This document shows, piece after piece, positions 17,426 to 25,220 of a stretch of 33,920 bases of DNA (within the stretch, counting starts at the first letter, position 1; each line of letters opens with the position of its first letter). Source of the stretch: ZC4RG20 sp036381515 (GTDB lineage: Bacteria > Pseudomonadota > Gammaproteobacteria > Steroidobacterales > Rariloculaceae); assembly GCA_036381515.1 (NCBI GenBank), contig DASVCR010000017.1, positions 1 to 33,920 on the forward strand. Direction: 5' to 3'. A model generated the notes under the pieces. The model searched no databases. It worked only from the letters and a program-made list of their open reading frames with translations, and was not told where the DNA came from. The translations under genes and the position numbers were made by a program.

Positions 17426-17456
17426 ACAATAGAGCCTCACGTTGCGTGAGGGTCAA
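17426..17456 (-). promoter_or_regulatory. MerR-type promoter and operator of the TipA-like gene
   Basis: On the minus strand, TTGACC (17451-17456) and TATTGT (17426-17431) are 19 bp apart, the long spacer typical of promoters that MerR proteins unwind. The spacer region contains the perfect dyad CCTCACG-CAA-CGTGAGG (17435-17451). The -10 box lies 32 bp from the ATG of the regulator. Autoactivation is a strong inference. Confidence 0.85.
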
Positions 17457-17459
17457 GGG

Positions 17460-17475
17460 CCCGCGGCGCCGCGGG
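17460..17475. repeat. 16-bp GC palindrome between tannase and MerR genes
   Basis: CCCGCGGCGCCGCGGG is a perfect palindrome just upstream of the MerR promoter. A second, imperfect hairpin (GGGGCGCG/CGCGCGCCCC) lies at 17529-17553. Neither has a T-run on the minus strand, but both could slow read-through from the tannase gene. Confidence 0.4.
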
Positions 17476-17593
17476 TTTGGCCGGCGCGCGGGCGTTCCGG
17501 GACGCGTCTTTCGGGACGATCGGCATAGGGGGGCGCGGTTACCCGCGCGCCCCTGCCACACCACCGGACATGCTGGGTCCGTGTCCGCTCGGG

Positions 17594-19162
17594 TTACTCC
17601 GGCAGCGCGCATTCGAAGTTGCGCGCGTCGTTCGGGTCGCCGCTCCCCGCGTACTTCGCGACCTGCGGGTGCGGGCAAAGCGGCCGCGTCATCGTCACTT
17701 CGCCGTTCTCGACCTTGCTCGCGACGATCCGCTGCGGCGCCTTGCCTTCCTCGACCCACGAGACGAGCGCGCTCATGAAGTCGGCGCGGTCGGGGCCGGC
17801 GCCGCCGCGGCAGTGACCCATGCCTGGCATCATGAAGAGCCGCACGTACTCGTCGGTGTAGGCGGCGCCATCTTCGCCGGTCGCCTTCGCCGCGAAGTCG
17901 ACCACGCTCTCGTAGTAGTCGATCGTCTGCTGCGGCATCACGCCCGGATCGCTCCAGCCGTGGTACATAATCAGCTTGCCGCCGTTCGCCTTGAAATCCC
18001 TGAGGTCCGGATCGATCGCGTTCAGCACGCCGAAGAGCTTCGCGTCGACGATCTCGACGTCACGATCGAAGTCGAACGTGCGCCAGTCCCAGTCGTCGCG
18101 CTCGAAGGTCATGCCGCCGATCACGGCCTGATCGATCATGAACGGCGTGCGCCCGTTCATCAGCATGCCCCAGCCGGGATTGCCGGGCTGCGGCGCCTCG
18201 CCGCCGGGCTCGAGGCCCGGATAGATCTGCTCGCCGGTGCGCGGGTTCACTGCGCCCTGATAGATCATCTCGAGCGCCTCGACCTTCGGCTTCGCGAGAC
18301 AGCCTTCCGTTTGGCCGGCGGGACACTGCAGCACGGCCGGATCGAAGTCGCACGTGCGCGGATCGGTCAGGATGCCGTCCTCGACGCCGTCGTTCGCGTC
18401 GCACATCTCGAGCACCTTATCGGTCACGAGCTGGAAGTCGGCCGGCGTCAGCACGGCGCCGGGCTTCTTCAGCGTCGCGTGCGCGGTCCAGAGCTGACCG
18501 ATGTGCAGATGCGTGAAGCGGTTGACCGGCGCGCCCGAGACGATGCCGTCGTAATCGTCCGGGAAGCGCTGTGCCTCCATCAGGCCCTGCCGGCCGCCGG
18601 TCGAGCAGCCGTTGAAGTACGAGTACTCGGGCGCCGTGCCGTAATGGGCGTCGATCACGGCCTTCGCCTTGACCGTCATCTCGTGGATCGCGCGGTAGCC
18701 GTAGTCGATCACGCGCTGCCGGTCGGCGAGCCACGTGCTGTCGGACGCTTCGTGACCGGTATCCGTCGAGGCGGATGCGAAGCCGTTGCGCACGGCCTCG
18801 GCCATCGCCGCATAGCTGATCACGCCGGCCAGGCCGCCGCCGCCGACCGCCTGGAACCGGCCGTTCCACGCGTCGCCTTCGGGCAGCCAGACCTCGAACC
18901 TGATCGCGGGCTCGACGACGCCCGCGACCCGGCACATCGCGGGGACCTCGAGGGCCTGCCCGCCGCCGGGTCCGCCGCCGCCGGGCGGCGTGAACGTGCC
19001 GGCGGCGACGCGCTCCGCCAGCGTGATTTGCGTGTCCGGCAGATCGAGGCCGGCGAGGTCCTCGCATTCCGTCTGCGCGAAGGCGGGCGCCGCGACGGCG
19101 GGTGCAACCGCGACGAGCGCGGCGCGGATCGCGAACGCGAGCCGATTCGTTCTTTCAGTCAT
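17594..19162 (-). CDS. Tannase/feruloyl esterase family protein, exported
   Basis: A 522-residue alpha/beta hydrolase. ATG 19162 follows GGGGAGAACAGAAG and opens a signal peptide ending AAPAFAQ. The nucleophile motif is YFNGCSTGGRQGLMEAQRFP (G-C-S-x-G-G). The acid lies in LIMYHGWSDPGVMP and the histidine in MMPGMGHCRGGAGP. The Cys before Ser and the Cys after His form the disulfide that marks the tannase/feruloyl esterase family (CS-D-HC). A Cys/Asp-rich stretch with CDANDGVEDGILTDPRTCDF is the family calcium-binding loop in the lid region. It should hydrolyse gallate, ferulate or related aromatic esters in the periplasm or outside; substrate specificity cannot be read. It is divergent from the PQQ dehydrogenase. 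Confidence 0.92.
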   Translation of the reverse strand: MTERTNRLAFAIRAALVAVAPAVAAPAFAQTECEDLAGLDLPDTQITLAERVAAGTFTPPGGGGPGGGQALEVPAMCRVAGVVEPAIRFEVWLPEGDAWNGRFQAVGGGGLAGVISYAAMAEAVRNGFASASTDTGHEASDSTWLADRQRVIDYGYRAIHEMTVKAKAVIDAHYGTAPEYSYFNGCSTGGRQGLMEAQRFPDDYDGIVSGAPVNRFTHLHIGQLWTAHATLKKPGAVLTPADFQLVTDKVLEMCDANDGVEDGILTDPRTCDFDPAVLQCPAGQTEGCLAKPKVEALEMIYQGAVNPRTGEQIYPGLEPGGEAPQPGNPGWGMLMNGRTPFMIDQAVIGGMTFERDDWDWRTFDFDRDVEIVDAKLFGVLNAIDPDLRDFKANGGKLIMYHGWSDPGVMPQQTIDYYESVVDFAAKATGEDGAAYTDEYVRLFMMPGMGHCRGGAGPDRADFMSALVSWVEEGKAPQRIVASKVENGEVTMTRPLCPHPQVAKYAGSGDPNDARNFECALPE

Positions 19163-19289
19163 TCTTCTGTTCTCCCCAGAGCTTCCCGATGGCGCCCTCG
19201 ACATCTTCCGGCCGAGGAGAATCGCCTGCCGTGGATGGTACAGGGGCGCGGGCCGTTCGACGACCGGTCGAAAGCCGACGCCGCTCCGC

Positions 19290-19295
19290 TATACT
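19290..19295 (+). promoter_or_regulatory. Candidate -10 element (TATACT) before the PQQ dehydrogenase
   Basis: TATACT in CCGCTATACTCGGCC lies 71 bp before ATG 19361. It shares the core and flanks with the element at 14954. No good -35 box is visible, so it may need an activator or be of extended type. Confidence 0.4.
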
Positions 19296-19360
19296 CGGCC
19301 CGAGAACGACAATGCGGCCGGCAGAACGGTCCGCTCGGCACGCACCAAGGGGGTTTTCGC

Positions 19361-21064
19361 ATGATGGCCGCCAGAATGAGCGCCGCCGGCGCGCTCGCGT
19401 TCGTTCCGCTCCTCGCCGCCGCGCAGATCGACGGCTACAGCACCGTGACCGACGAGCGCCTCGTGAATCCCGAGCCCGGCAACTGGCTCATGTATCGGCG
19501 CACTTACGACGGCTGGGGGTACAGCCCGCTCGATCAGATCGATACCGACAACGTGCGCGACCTGCGCCCGGTCTGGACCGTCTCGACCGGCATCACCGAA
19601 GGCCACGAAGGGGTGCTGATCGTCAACGACGGCGTGATGTTCGTGACGACGCCGCTGAACCGCATGCTCGCGATCGACGCGGCGACCGGCGACGTGCTGT
19701 GGACGTATCAGCGGCAGATGCCGCCCGACATCCAGCTCGCGCACCCGACGAATCGCGGCGCCGCGCTCTACGGCGACAAGGTGTTCATGGCGACGTCGGA
19801 CGCGAAGCTCGTCGCGCTCGATGCGAGGACGGGCCAGGTCGAGTGGGAGCAGACGGTCGCGGACTATCGCGCGGGCTACTACATGACGCTCGCGCCGCTC
19901 GCCGTGCGCGGCAATATCCTCGTCGGCGTGTCCGGCGGCGAGCGCGGCATCCGCGGCTTCGTCGCCGCATACGATGCCGAGACCGGCGACGAGGCGTGGA
20001 AGGCCTATACGATCCCGGGTCCCGGCGAGCCCGGCAACGACACGTGGCCCGGCGAGTCGTGGCGCACCGGCGGCGCGCCCACATGGCTCACGGGCACGTA
20101 CGATCCCGAGCTCGACATCACGTATTGGGGCACCGGCAATCCGGGCCCTTGGACCGGCGACGTCCGTCCGGGCGACAACCTGTACACGAACTCGGTGATC
20201 GCGCTCGATGCGGACACCGGCGCGCTGCGGGGCTTCCACCAATATCACTGGAACGACTCGTGGGACTGGGACGAGGTCGACGCGCCGCTCCTGATCGACG
20301 TCGAGCGCGACGGCCGCACGATTCCGGCGCTCGTCCATCCCGGCCGCAACGGCTACCTCTGGCTGCTCGAGCGGCGCGCGGACGGCATCGGCTTCGTCGA
20401 CGCGTGGCCGTACGTGTATCAGAACGTGTTCACGTCGATCGATCCGCGCACGGGGCGGCCCGAGTACGACATGGACAAGAAGCCCGCGATCGACAAGCTC
20501 GCGAGCTTCTGCCCGTCGCTGCACGGCGGCAAGAACTGGCCTCCGGCGGCGTACAACCCGATCACGAAGCTTTTGTACGTGCCCGCGAACGACAATCTCT
20601 GCTCGGCGTTCGCCGGCGAGGAAACCGAGTACGTGCCCGGGCGCGGCTTCACCGGCGTGACGAGCTTCGGCGGGAATCTGCGTGAAGGCGCGGATCACGT
20701 CGGCGAGCTGCAGGCGTGGAATCTCGAGACGGGCAAGCGCGTCTGGACGCACGAATACGGGCCGATGGCGAACTGGGGGCCCGTGCTGACGACCGCGGGC
20801 GGGCTCGTGTTCTCGGGCGGCACGGCGGACCGCTACTTCCGCGCGTTCGACGCGCGGACCGGCGAGGTGCTGTGGCAGCAGCGGCTCAACTCGGGCGTGC
20901 TCGGCGTGCCGGTCTCGTTCGAGGTCGACGGCAAGCAGTACATCGCGGTGCAGGCCGGCTGGGGCGTCGACTCCGTCGGCTCGCAGCGCCGCGTCGACGA
21001 ATACTTCGGCCAGACGACGATCGTGCCGCAGGGCGGCGTCGTCTGGGTCTTCTCGGTGGACTAG
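19361..21064 (+). CDS. PQQ-dependent alcohol dehydrogenase, lanthanide-type metal site
   Basis: A 567-residue periplasmic quinoprotein of the eight-bladed propeller family. A signal peptide (ALAFVPLLAAAQ) precedes repeated blade motifs (LAIDAATGDVLW, LVALDARTGQVEW, LDADTGALRG, FDARTGEVLWQQ). By alignment with methanol dehydrogenases the metal ligands are E194 (SGGERGIRG), N260 (GTGNPGPW) and D302. D304 in SWDWDEV gives the D-x-D pair that marks lanthanide-dependent enzymes such as XoxF and PedH; calcium enzymes have Ala or Ser there. The adjacent Cys-Cys pair of classical methanol dehydrogenases is missing, and no cytochrome c domain is fused. AAGGGGG precedes ATG 19361; the frame is open upstream but that part is not coding. 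No PQQ biosynthesis gene is nearby. Confidence 0.92.
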   Translation: MMAARMSAAGALAFVPLLAAAQIDGYSTVTDERLVNPEPGNWLMYRRTYDGWGYSPLDQIDTDNVRDLRPVWTVSTGITEGHEGVLIVNDGVMFVTTPLNRMLAIDAATGDVLWTYQRQMPPDIQLAHPTNRGAALYGDKVFMATSDAKLVALDARTGQVEWEQTVADYRAGYYMTLAPLAVRGNILVGVSGGERGIRGFVAAYDAETGDEAWKAYTIPGPGEPGNDTWPGESWRTGGAPTWLTGTYDPELDITYWGTGNPGPWTGDVRPGDNLYTNSVIALDADTGALRGFHQYHWNDSWDWDEVDAPLLIDVERDGRTIPALVHPGRNGYLWLLERRADGIGFVDAWPYVYQNVFTSIDPRTGRPEYDMDKKPAIDKLASFCPSLHGGKNWPPAAYNPITKLLYVPANDNLCSAFAGEETEYVPGRGFTGVTSFGGNLREGADHVGELQAWNLETGKRVWTHEYGPMANWGPVLTTAGGLVFSGGTADRYFRAFDARTGEVLWQQRLNSGVLGVPVSFEVDGKQYIAVQAGWGVDSVGSQRRVDEYFGQTTIVPQGGVVWVFSVD

Positions 21065-21070
21065 AAAACC

Positions 21071-21333
21071 GGGGTCAGAGCCCGTTTTTCTGTCCTCCGA
21101 CTACAGCGCCAAGAAAAATTGGGGTCAGAGCCCTTTTGCGGGAAATAATCAGGGTCAGAGCCCTTTTCCGGAAAGTTGGGCTTTTTCCGGCAAACAAAGC
21201 AGGACAAGTTCAAGTAAAGGCAAAAATCCGGGTCCAAAAAATCCGGGCCAGAGCCCTTTTTTCGGCAGACAAAAAGGAATCCGGGTCAGAGCCCTTTTTG
21301 CTCTGCGGATAAGAAGAATCGCGGTCAGAGCCC
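21071..21333 (+). repeat. REP-type array, left side, six copies of GGGGTCAGAGCCC
   Basis: Copies at 21071-21083, 21121-21133, 21151-21163, 21244-21256, 21282-21294 and 21321-21333, all in the same direction. First bases vary (GGGG, AGGG, CGGG, GCGG) while CAGAGCCC is constant; the fourth copy has GGCCAGAG. Most are followed by a T-run and preceded by AAT or ATT. Spacing is irregular (30-93 bp), so it is not a CRISPR. It begins 6 bp after the PQQ gene and lies upstream of a RAYT transposase. Confidence 0.88.
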
Positions 21334-21740
21334 TTGTTCGGCAGATGAGGAAATTGGTGGTTGGAGATCGGGTCACTGCTCCTTTGCATTCGACTTCCGG
21401 GTAAAGCTTTTGAGAAATGGAGTAGCCCTTAGACGATGGAGTAGCCCTTACTTGAGATGGTCGGAGCTCGACTCGTAAGGGCTCTCGTAAAGCGCTCCGA
21501 CGCCCGTTTCTCCGACCGCCGGTTCTTGACGGGCTCAGACCGCGATTTCTCTGATTCCTCTAACGATCGACACGGGATTTGGGGGTTGGAGTCCCCTAAG
21601 CTTTCGTGCTCTGACTCCGGATTTTCTGTCCCAGAATCCCTTTCGGGCTCTGACCCCGATTTTCTTCCTGACAAAATTGGTCAGCTATCCCAGATTTCGT
21701 TTTTGCCGTCGATGCTGGGCATCGCGAGAATGTCTTCGGC
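21334..21740. other. Intergenic part of the REP island
   Basis: No gene is supported. It holds a degenerate copy near 21368 (GGGTCACTGCTCC), two direct copies of ATGGAGTAGCCCTTA (21417-21431 and 21436-21450), and copies in the inverted direction: a diverged GTGCTCTGACTCC at 21606-21618 and a full GGGCTCTGACCCC at 21645-21657. The A+T content is higher than in neighbouring genes. Confidence 0.6.
21645..21657 (-). repeat. Inverted REP copy before the RAYT gene
   Basis: GGGCTCTGACCCC is the exact reverse complement of the left-array unit. The array thus switches direction before the transposase gene, as expected of paired inverted REP units that RAYT enzymes act on. Confidence 0.8.
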
Positions 21741-22463
21741 ATGCCGAGGCCGCCGCGCATCTCTATCCCCGATACGACGTTCCACGTCGTCCAGCGGGGC
21801 AACAACCAGGCTCGAACGTTTTTCGCGGATCAGGACTACGCGCTCTACTTGGCGTTACTCGAGTACGCATGTCGGCGCTACCAGACGCAAGTGCACGCTT
21901 ACGTTTTGATGACGAACCACGTGCACTTGCTTGTAACGTCGAGCTTGCCCGAAGGCGTTTCGCGAACGATGCAATACGTCGGAAGCCGCTACGTCGCCAA
22001 AGTGAATCTTCGGCTAGGCAGGACGGGCACGTTGTGGGAAGGGCGCTTTCGGTCCTCGCCCGTCGACACGGACCGCTATCTGCTCGCTTGCTATCGCTAC
22101 ATCGAGCAGAACCCCGTTCGTGCCGGTATGGTCCGGCGTCCGGACGATTACACGTGGAGCAGCGTTCGAATCAATTGCGGCACTCGCAGTTCGTCGCTCG
22201 TTAAGCCGCACCCAGTGTTTCTTGCTCTTGGCAGCACCGCCCGAGTCCGAGCCGCCCGATATCGGCAGTTGCTCGATGAAGGCTTGGCGCAGCAAACAGT
22301 CGATGAGATTCGCAACAGCGTACGGAGCGGATTACCTGCGGGAAGCGACGAGTTTCGACAGTCGCTCGAGGCGTCGCTGAATCGACCGCTCTGCCGTCGC
22401 CGCCCCGGTCGCCCACGGAAAGAGCAGAAGGCCGCGTCGAGGACCTCGGATTTGTGGGAATGA
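21741..22463 (+). CDS. REP-associated tyrosine transposase (RAYT, Y1/HUH)
   Basis: A 240-residue single-strand transposase of the Y1_Tnp family. PRISIPDTTFHVVQRGNNQA is the usual start (H-V-x-x-R-G). YVLMTNHVHLLV holds the metal-binding His-hydrophobic-His. ACYRYIEQNPVRAGMV carries the catalytic Tyr region, followed by PDDYTWSSVR. The C-terminus ends in a basic tail (RRPGRPRKEQKA) typical of RAYTs. ATG 21741 fits the family start. The gene is flanked on both sides by the REP units it is likely to recognise. RAYTs are usually single-copy and domesticated rather than self-mobile. No frameshift or lost residue is seen, so it looks functional. Confidence 0.93.
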   Translation: MPRPPRISIPDTTFHVVQRGNNQARTFFADQDYALYLALLEYACRRYQTQVHAYVLMTNHVHLLVTSSLPEGVSRTMQYVGSRYVAKVNLRLGRTGTLWEGRFRSSPVDTDRYLLACYRYIEQNPVRAGMVRRPDDYTWSSVRINCGTRSSSLVKPHPVFLALGSTARVRAARYRQLLDEGLAQQTVDEIRNSVRSGLPAGSDEFRQSLEASLNRPLCRRRPGRPRKEQKAASRTSDLWE

Positions 22464-22497
22464 GGGGATCAGAGCCCGGAAAACGGGCTCTGACCCC
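22464..22497 (+). repeat. Paired inverted REP units directly after the RAYT stop codon
   Basis: GGGGATCAGAGCCCG and CGGGCTCTGACCCC form a 13-14-bp stem with one bulged A and a GAAAA loop (22464-22497), starting at the base after TGA. It is a complete two-unit REP hairpin and could also protect or end the RAYT mRNA. Confidence 0.82.
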
Positions 22498-22656
22498 GAT
22501 TCTTCTGACCCCGATTCTTGAGCCCGATCCTTTCGAGAGAAGACGACGCTAGTCCCGAGTTGTGAACGCCCTTGGAAGAGGTATCAGTGCAGAGAAAAAG
22601 GGGCTCTGACCCCAATCCCCAGGGTATCGGGGCAGACAAAAAAAGGCTCTGACCCC
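22498..22656 (-). repeat. REP copies, right side, inverted direction
   Basis: After the hairpin come a half unit at 22504-22512 (TCTGACCCC), a full GGGCTCTGACCCC at 22601-22613 and AGGCTCTGACCCC at 22644-22656. The last ends 7 bp from the carboxylesterase stop codon. These point opposite to the left array, so the island is roughly a mirror around the RAYT gene. Confidence 0.8.
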
Positions 22657-22663
22657 GATTTTC

Positions 22664-24298
22664 TTACGACGCGCGCTGCTTCAGGGCGTCGATCGCGAGC
22701 CGGGTCTCGCGGTTCGGGTCGTTCCGCATCCGGACCGTCTCGCCGAACATCATCGTTGGATAGCGCTCGGGGTCGAACGGCGGCCAGTACGGCATGTCCG
22801 CATGGTTCGGGTTGCCGGTGCGCGCGAACGCGGCCCACGCGGCGCTCATCACGTGGCCGAGCTCGTAGCGCGACTGCGAAGAGCCGGTCATCGAAGCGCC
22901 GATGTCGAGGTTATAGAACACGAACGGGATGTCGAGCGTGTGATACGCGCCCATGCGGTTATTGTGCACGGGCGAGTGCCAGTCGAAGAAGTAGAGGTAC
23001 GCCGGCGCCGCGTTCTGCGCATGCTTCAGCCGGCACATCTCCTGCGCGCTCCAGCGGCGCGTGTTGTCCGCATCGGCCGTGAGCCACAGCATCTGGTTGC
23101 GGCGGTTTGGATAGATCCGCTTGTACAGATCGACGAGGCGCCGTCCCTCCGCCGGATCGCCGTTCGCGATCCTCGTCGTGAAGCGCTCGAGCATGTCCTC
23201 GTCGGACAGCTCGTACTCGGGCGGGCCGATCCACCCGTCCTCGGTCTCGGTCGAGCCCGTCATGAACGGTACGTCCGCCGAGTACGACGGCGCGGTCGGA
23301 TCCCACTGGTGCCGCGGCAGGATCGTGCCGTCGATCACGGGTCCCGTGCCGAGGCGCGGGATCCGCGGCTGCGCGTAGTACGCCGCCTGGATCTGCCGGA
23401 AATCGAGCTCCTGGAGCCGGTCGAGCTGATCGTTGCGCAGCCCGAGCCGGCGCAGCAGCTGCTCGGCGCCCGCGGTCGCGTCGTCCGCCGTCTGCCCGCG
23501 AAACGCGAAGCCGCTCTGCGCGATCGAGCGATGGAAGAGCCCGCGGGCCGACGGCATCGCCATCAGCGTCGTCGTCTTACCGCCGCCGCCCGACTGCCCG
23601 AAGATCGTCACGCGATCCGGGTCGCCGCCGAAGTTCTCGATGTTGTCGCGCACCCACGCGAGCGCTGCGACGAGATCCTGCATCCCGACGTTCGTCGAGC
23701 GCGCCCACTTCTCGCCGCCGAGGTCGGCGAGATGCAGGAACCCGAAGACGTTGAGCCGGTGGTTCACCGCGACGACGACGACGTCCTCCTTCTTCGCGAG
23801 ATTCGTCCCGTCGTAGAGCAGGTAGTTGCCGGAGCCGACGGAGAATCCGCCGCCGTGCATCCAGACCATGACCGGCCGCGCCTTGTTGTCGAGCCCCGGC
23901 GTGAAGACGTTCACCGTGAGACAGTCTTCGCTCTGCGGTGTGTGGCGGTTCAGCGCGGTGACGACGGGCGCGGGCTCCTCGGCCCCCGGCTCGATCGGCG
24001 CTGCGAACGTGATCTCGAAGTGATCCCGAACGCCGGACCACGGTGTCGGCGGCTGCGGCGGCATGAAACGATTCGCGCCGCCCGTCGGCGCACCGTACGG
24101 CACGCACCAGAACTGGTGCACGCCGTCGCGCAGGAGCCCGCGCACGCGGCCCGCGCGCGTTTTCGCAATGCCGCCGATCGACGCGAGGCGGCGGTCCTGG
24201 CCGAGCGAGACCAGCGGCAGCCCGGCGAGCGCGACGGCGGCCGTGCTTCCCTTGATGAAGGCTCTACGATCGAAGCTCGAGTAGCGGTTGCGTTCCAT
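22664..24298 (-). CDS. Type B carboxylesterase, Tat-exported
   Basis: A 544-residue alpha/beta hydrolase. The N-terminus YSSFDRRAFIKGSTAAVALA is a twin-arginine signal, so the protein is probably exported folded. PQSEDCLTVNVFTP and MVWMHGGGFSVGSG (oxyanion hole) are type B signatures. The nucleophile is S236 in IFGQSGGGGK, where G-Q-S-G-G replaces the more common G-E-S-A-G-G. E351 or E353 (GSTETEDG) and H453 (GAYHTLDIPFVF) complete the triad. ATG 24298 follows GGGGGAATAACG; the frame continues upstream but without a ribosome site. It is related to para-nitrobenzyl and fungal-lipase-like esterases; the true substrate is unknown. It is divergent from the NAD(P)-binding protein gene. Confidence 0.92.
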   Translation of the reverse strand: MERNRYSSFDRRAFIKGSTAAVALAGLPLVSLGQDRRLASIGGIAKTRAGRVRGLLRDGVHQFWCVPYGAPTGGANRFMPPQPPTPWSGVRDHFEITFAAPIEPGAEEPAPVVTALNRHTPQSEDCLTVNVFTPGLDNKARPVMVWMHGGGFSVGSGNYLLYDGTNLAKKEDVVVVAVNHRLNVFGFLHLADLGGEKWARSTNVGMQDLVAALAWVRDNIENFGGDPDRVTIFGQSGGGGKTTTLMAMPSARGLFHRSIAQSGFAFRGQTADDATAGAEQLLRRLGLRNDQLDRLQELDFRQIQAAYYAQPRIPRLGTGPVIDGTILPRHQWDPTAPSYSADVPFMTGSTETEDGWIGPPEYELSDEDMLERFTTRIANGDPAEGRRLVDLYKRIYPNRRNQMLWLTADADNTRRWSAQEMCRLKHAQNAAPAYLYFFDWHSPVHNNRMGAYHTLDIPFVFYNLDIGASMTGSSQSRYELGHVMSAAWAAFARTGNPNHADMPYWPPFDPERYPTMMFGETVRMRNDPNRETRLAIDALKQRAS

Positions 24299-24341
24299 CG
24301 TTATTCCCCCAACGCCCGCGGGCGCGTCCCCGGATGCCCGG

Positions 24342-24347
24342 ATTATA
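24342..24347 (-). promoter_or_regulatory. Consensus -10 element (TATAAT) of the carboxylesterase gene
   Basis: On the minus strand CTCTATAATCCGG holds a perfect TATAAT, 44 bp upstream of ATG 24298. No TTGACA-like box is seen at 16-18 bp. Confidence 0.45.
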
Positions 24348-24399
24348 GAGGGAATCGCGCGGCCGCTCGGGCATCGGCCGGCGCCGCGCGCGCCTGTCG

Positions 24400-24405
24400 T
24401 ATGAT
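24400..24405 (+). promoter_or_regulatory. Candidate -10 element (TATGAT) of the NAD(P)-binding protein gene
   Basis: TATGAT matches the consensus in five of six positions and lies 78 bp before ATG 24483. A -35 box is not evident. Confidence 0.3.
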
Positions 24406-24482
24406 GGCCGTCCGCACGATTTCGACGTCGACGGCATCGACCCGCCGTCCGGCTCGATCGAACGAAAGGGGGGACACTCGTC

Positions 24483-25196
24483 ATGCGCATTCATGAAAGA
24501 CTGACTGCGGCCGTCTTCGCCGGGCTGGCGCTCGCCGCCTTCCACGCGGGCGCCGCGGCCGAGACGATCGCGATCATCGGGACCGGACAGGTCGCCGGCG
24601 CGCTCGGTCCGGCGTTCGCCAAGCAGGGGCACACGATCGTCTACGGCTCGCGGAATCCCGACCGCGACGACGTCGCGGAGCTCGTCGAGCGTACGGGCGA
24701 GCGCGCGTCGGCGGCGTCGCAGCAGGAAGCGGTCGCCGGCGCGGACGTCGTCGTGCTCGCGGTGCCCGGGGGCGTCGCGGAGGAGGTGACGCGTCAGCTC
24801 GGCGACCTCTCGGGCAAGATCATCCTCGATCCGACGAATCGCGTCGGCCGAAGCGACGACGGCTGGCTCGTGCACGACGTGCCGGGCAAGGGCTCGAACG
24901 CCGAGCTGATCCAGGCGGCGGCGCCGGAGGCACGCGTCGTGAAGGCGTTCAACACGCTGAACTACCGCACGATGATCGATCCCGAAAGCTCGGGCGGTCC
25001 CGTCACGATTCCGATCGCCGGCGACGACGAGGACGCGAAGGCGTTCGTCGCCGGGCTGATCGAAGGCATGGGGCTCGAGGTCGTCGACGTCGGGCCGCTG
25101 CGCTACGCGCACGTGCTCGAGGAGATGCTGATCATCTGGGCGAACGCGCGCACCCGCGGCGCCGCGTTCGACTATCACCTGCGACGTCAGCGTTGA
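24483..25196 (+). CDS. NADPH-dependent F420 reductase-like Rossmann protein with signal peptide
   Basis: A 237-residue protein. After a typical signal peptide (LTAAVFAGLALAAFHAGAAA) comes ETIAIIGTGQVAGALGPAFA, a dinucleotide-binding G-x-G-x-x-A/G loop, then HTIVYGSRNPDRDD with the Arg that marks NADP preference. DVVVLAVPGG, IILDPTNRV and VVKAFNTLNYRTM match the F420-dependent NADP reductase (FNO) and COG2085 groups. AGGGGGGA precedes ATG 24483. FNO-like proteins are normally cytoplasmic; an exported one is odd because NADP(H) is scarce in the periplasm. An internal start just before ETIAI would remove the signal, but none with a good ribosome site is seen. Function is not known. Confidence 0.85.
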   Translation: MRIHERLTAAVFAGLALAAFHAGAAAETIAIIGTGQVAGALGPAFAKQGHTIVYGSRNPDRDDVAELVERTGERASAASQQEAVAGADVVVLAVPGGVAEEVTRQLGDLSGKIILDPTNRVGRSDDGWLVHDVPGKGSNAELIQAAAPEARVVKAFNTLNYRTMIDPESSGGPVTIPIAGDDEDAKAFVAGLIEGMGLEVVDVGPLRYAHVLEEMLIIWANARTRGAAFDYHLRRQR

Positions 25197-25220
25197 TGCA
25201 CGCCGCTCGACGTGCCGGCG

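Noticed and set aside
17477..19360. Open extension upstream of the PQQ dehydrogenase
   Set aside because: It lies opposite the tannase gene and its translation is Arg/Ala/Val-rich; signal peptide, ribosome site and promoter candidate all support a start at 19361.
21071..21333. CRISPR array
   Set aside because: Units are 13 bp, spacing is irregular, and units occur in both directions around a RAYT gene with no cas gene nearby. REP repeats explain them.
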